6,836 nt of DNA from Rickettsia typhi (lineage in GTDB: Bacteria; Pseudomonadota; Alphaproteobacteria; Rickettsiales; UBA1997). The stretch spans positions 1-6,836 of the forward strand of contig CAMCFD010000081.1 of assembly GCA_945874115.1 (NCBI GenBank), given 5' to 3'. Under the pieces are notes generated by a model that was not told where the DNA came from, did no database searches, and was given only the letters and a program-made list of their open reading frames with translations. Both the position numbers and the translations under genes were made by a program. Of the stretch, positions 6,226 through 6,836 are shown piece after piece. How positions within the stretch are numbered: position 1 is the first letter of the stretch; each line of letters begins with the position of its first letter.

Positions 6226-6836
6226 ATGAAGAAAAAAATAATATTTTTTACAATCGCTTTAATTCTGACTTTACCACTGATCTTCTATTTTTTTAGCGCA
6301 AAAAAAGTTGAGGCTCAACTTGGCCAAATGCCTGCTCCCGAGGTTTTAGTTTTGCGAGTCGAAGAAAGTGAAGTAGAAATTTTCGAAGAATTGCCCGCGC
6401 GCGTTGTTTCTGCAAGAATCGCCGAGATTCGCCCCCAAATTTCTGGGATCATCAAAGAAAGAAAATTCGAAGAAGGCGCTTTCGTTAAAGAAGGTCAACA
6501 ACTTTATCAAATTGAACCAAACACATTTTTGGCGAATTTCGAAAGCTCGAAAGCTGGCCTAAGAGTTTCTCGCGCCAATTTGCAATCAGTTGAGGCACGC
6601 TATAAAAGATATGAAGAATTAGTCAAAATCGAGGCGATCAGCAAACAAGAATTTGACGACGTGAAAGCAGAATTAGAATCGGCAAAAGCTGATGCTTCAA
6701 TTCAGGAATCATTGGTTAAAAAAGCCCAAATCGAATTCGATTATACAAAAGTTTTTGCGCCAATTTCGGGCAAAATCGGCAAATCTTACGTAACAAAAGG
6801 CGCCTTGGTGAGCGCGCTACAAACTCAAGTGCTTAC
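6226..6836 (+). CDS. RND efflux periplasmic adaptor (membrane fusion protein, AcrA/MexA type), N-terminal 203 residues (3' end outside window)
   Basis: This adaptor links an inner-membrane RND pump to an outer-membrane channel in tripartite efflux systems, acting in the periplasm. The frame stays open to the window end; about half of a typical 370-400 aa protein is present. Residues 2-4 are lysines followed by a hydrophobic stretch (5-23). VEA at 28-30 could be a signal peptidase I site, or the segment may stay as a membrane anchor. There is no cysteine in the visible part, so the lipobox of AcrA and MexA is absent. AEIRPQISGIIKERKF (66-81) and EGAFVKEGQQLYQIEP (83-98) form the first half of the lipoyl-like domain. 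An alpha-helical hairpin spans about 104-170 with the ISKQEFD turn (138-144). FDYTKVFAPISGKIGKS (171-187) is the second lipoyl half, followed by VTKGALVS. The sequence resembles E. coli AcrA closely in this region. The RND pump gene would be expected downstream. Which substrate it serves cannot be told, so no gene symbol is given. Confidence 0.93.
   Translation, partial: MKKKIIFFTIALILTLPLIFYFFSAKKVEAQLGQMPAPEVLVLRVEESEVEIFEELPARVVSARIAEIRPQISGIIKERKFEEGAFVKEGQQLYQIEPNTFLANFESSKAGLRVSRANLQSVEARYKRYEELVKIEAISKQEFDDVKAELESAKADASIQESLVKKAQIEFDYTKVFAPISGKIGKSYVTKGALVSALQTQVL

Overview
The window looks like part of the chromosome of an AT-rich alphaproteobacterium. It carries the 3' part of dxr, a very long gene of unknown function (1337 aa), rseP, and the 5' part of an RND-efflux membrane fusion protein gene. 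All four genes are on the + strand. dxr and rseP are normally close neighbours in the alphaproteobacterial envelope/isoprenoid cluster (uppS-cdsA-dxr-rseP-bamA). That order, the short single-PDZ RseP and the AT-rich composition suggest an alphaproteobacterium, possibly host-associated (Rickettsiales/Holosporales-like or an AT-rich gut lineage). The taxonomic placement is an inference.

Layout: bases 1-762 hold the last 253 residues of DXR, the second enzyme of the MEP isoprenoid pathway, with its active-site motifs intact. Three bases after its stop begins the 1337-aa gene (766-4779), which should be co-transcribed and probably translationally coupled with dxr. It has no signal peptide or membrane segment that I can see. 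Its N-terminal third has the layout of a protein/lipid-kinase fold: a strand ending in Lys, a helix, strands, then Asp211, Asn216 and Asp229 spaced as in protein kinase catalytic loops. The other two thirds are mostly helical and unrecognised. This is the most interesting object in the window: a large possible kinase or effector-like protein inserted between two conserved housekeeping genes.

Bases 4780-5024 are non-coding apart from a possible 7-codon leader. They hold a candidate sigma70 promoter, a long stem-loop of about 21 bp, and the leader, which has a good ribosome binding site and lies in frame just upstream of rseP. rseP (5025-6170) encodes the site-2 intramembrane metalloprotease.

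A 55-base AT-only gap with a second promoter candidate precedes the AcrA/MexA-type fusion protein gene, which runs off the window end. In many relatives bamA would follow rseP, so the cluster appears broken on both sides of rseP. Functionally the window combines isoprenoid precursor synthesis, envelope-stress proteolysis and drug or solute efflux with one unknown large cytosolic or secreted protein.
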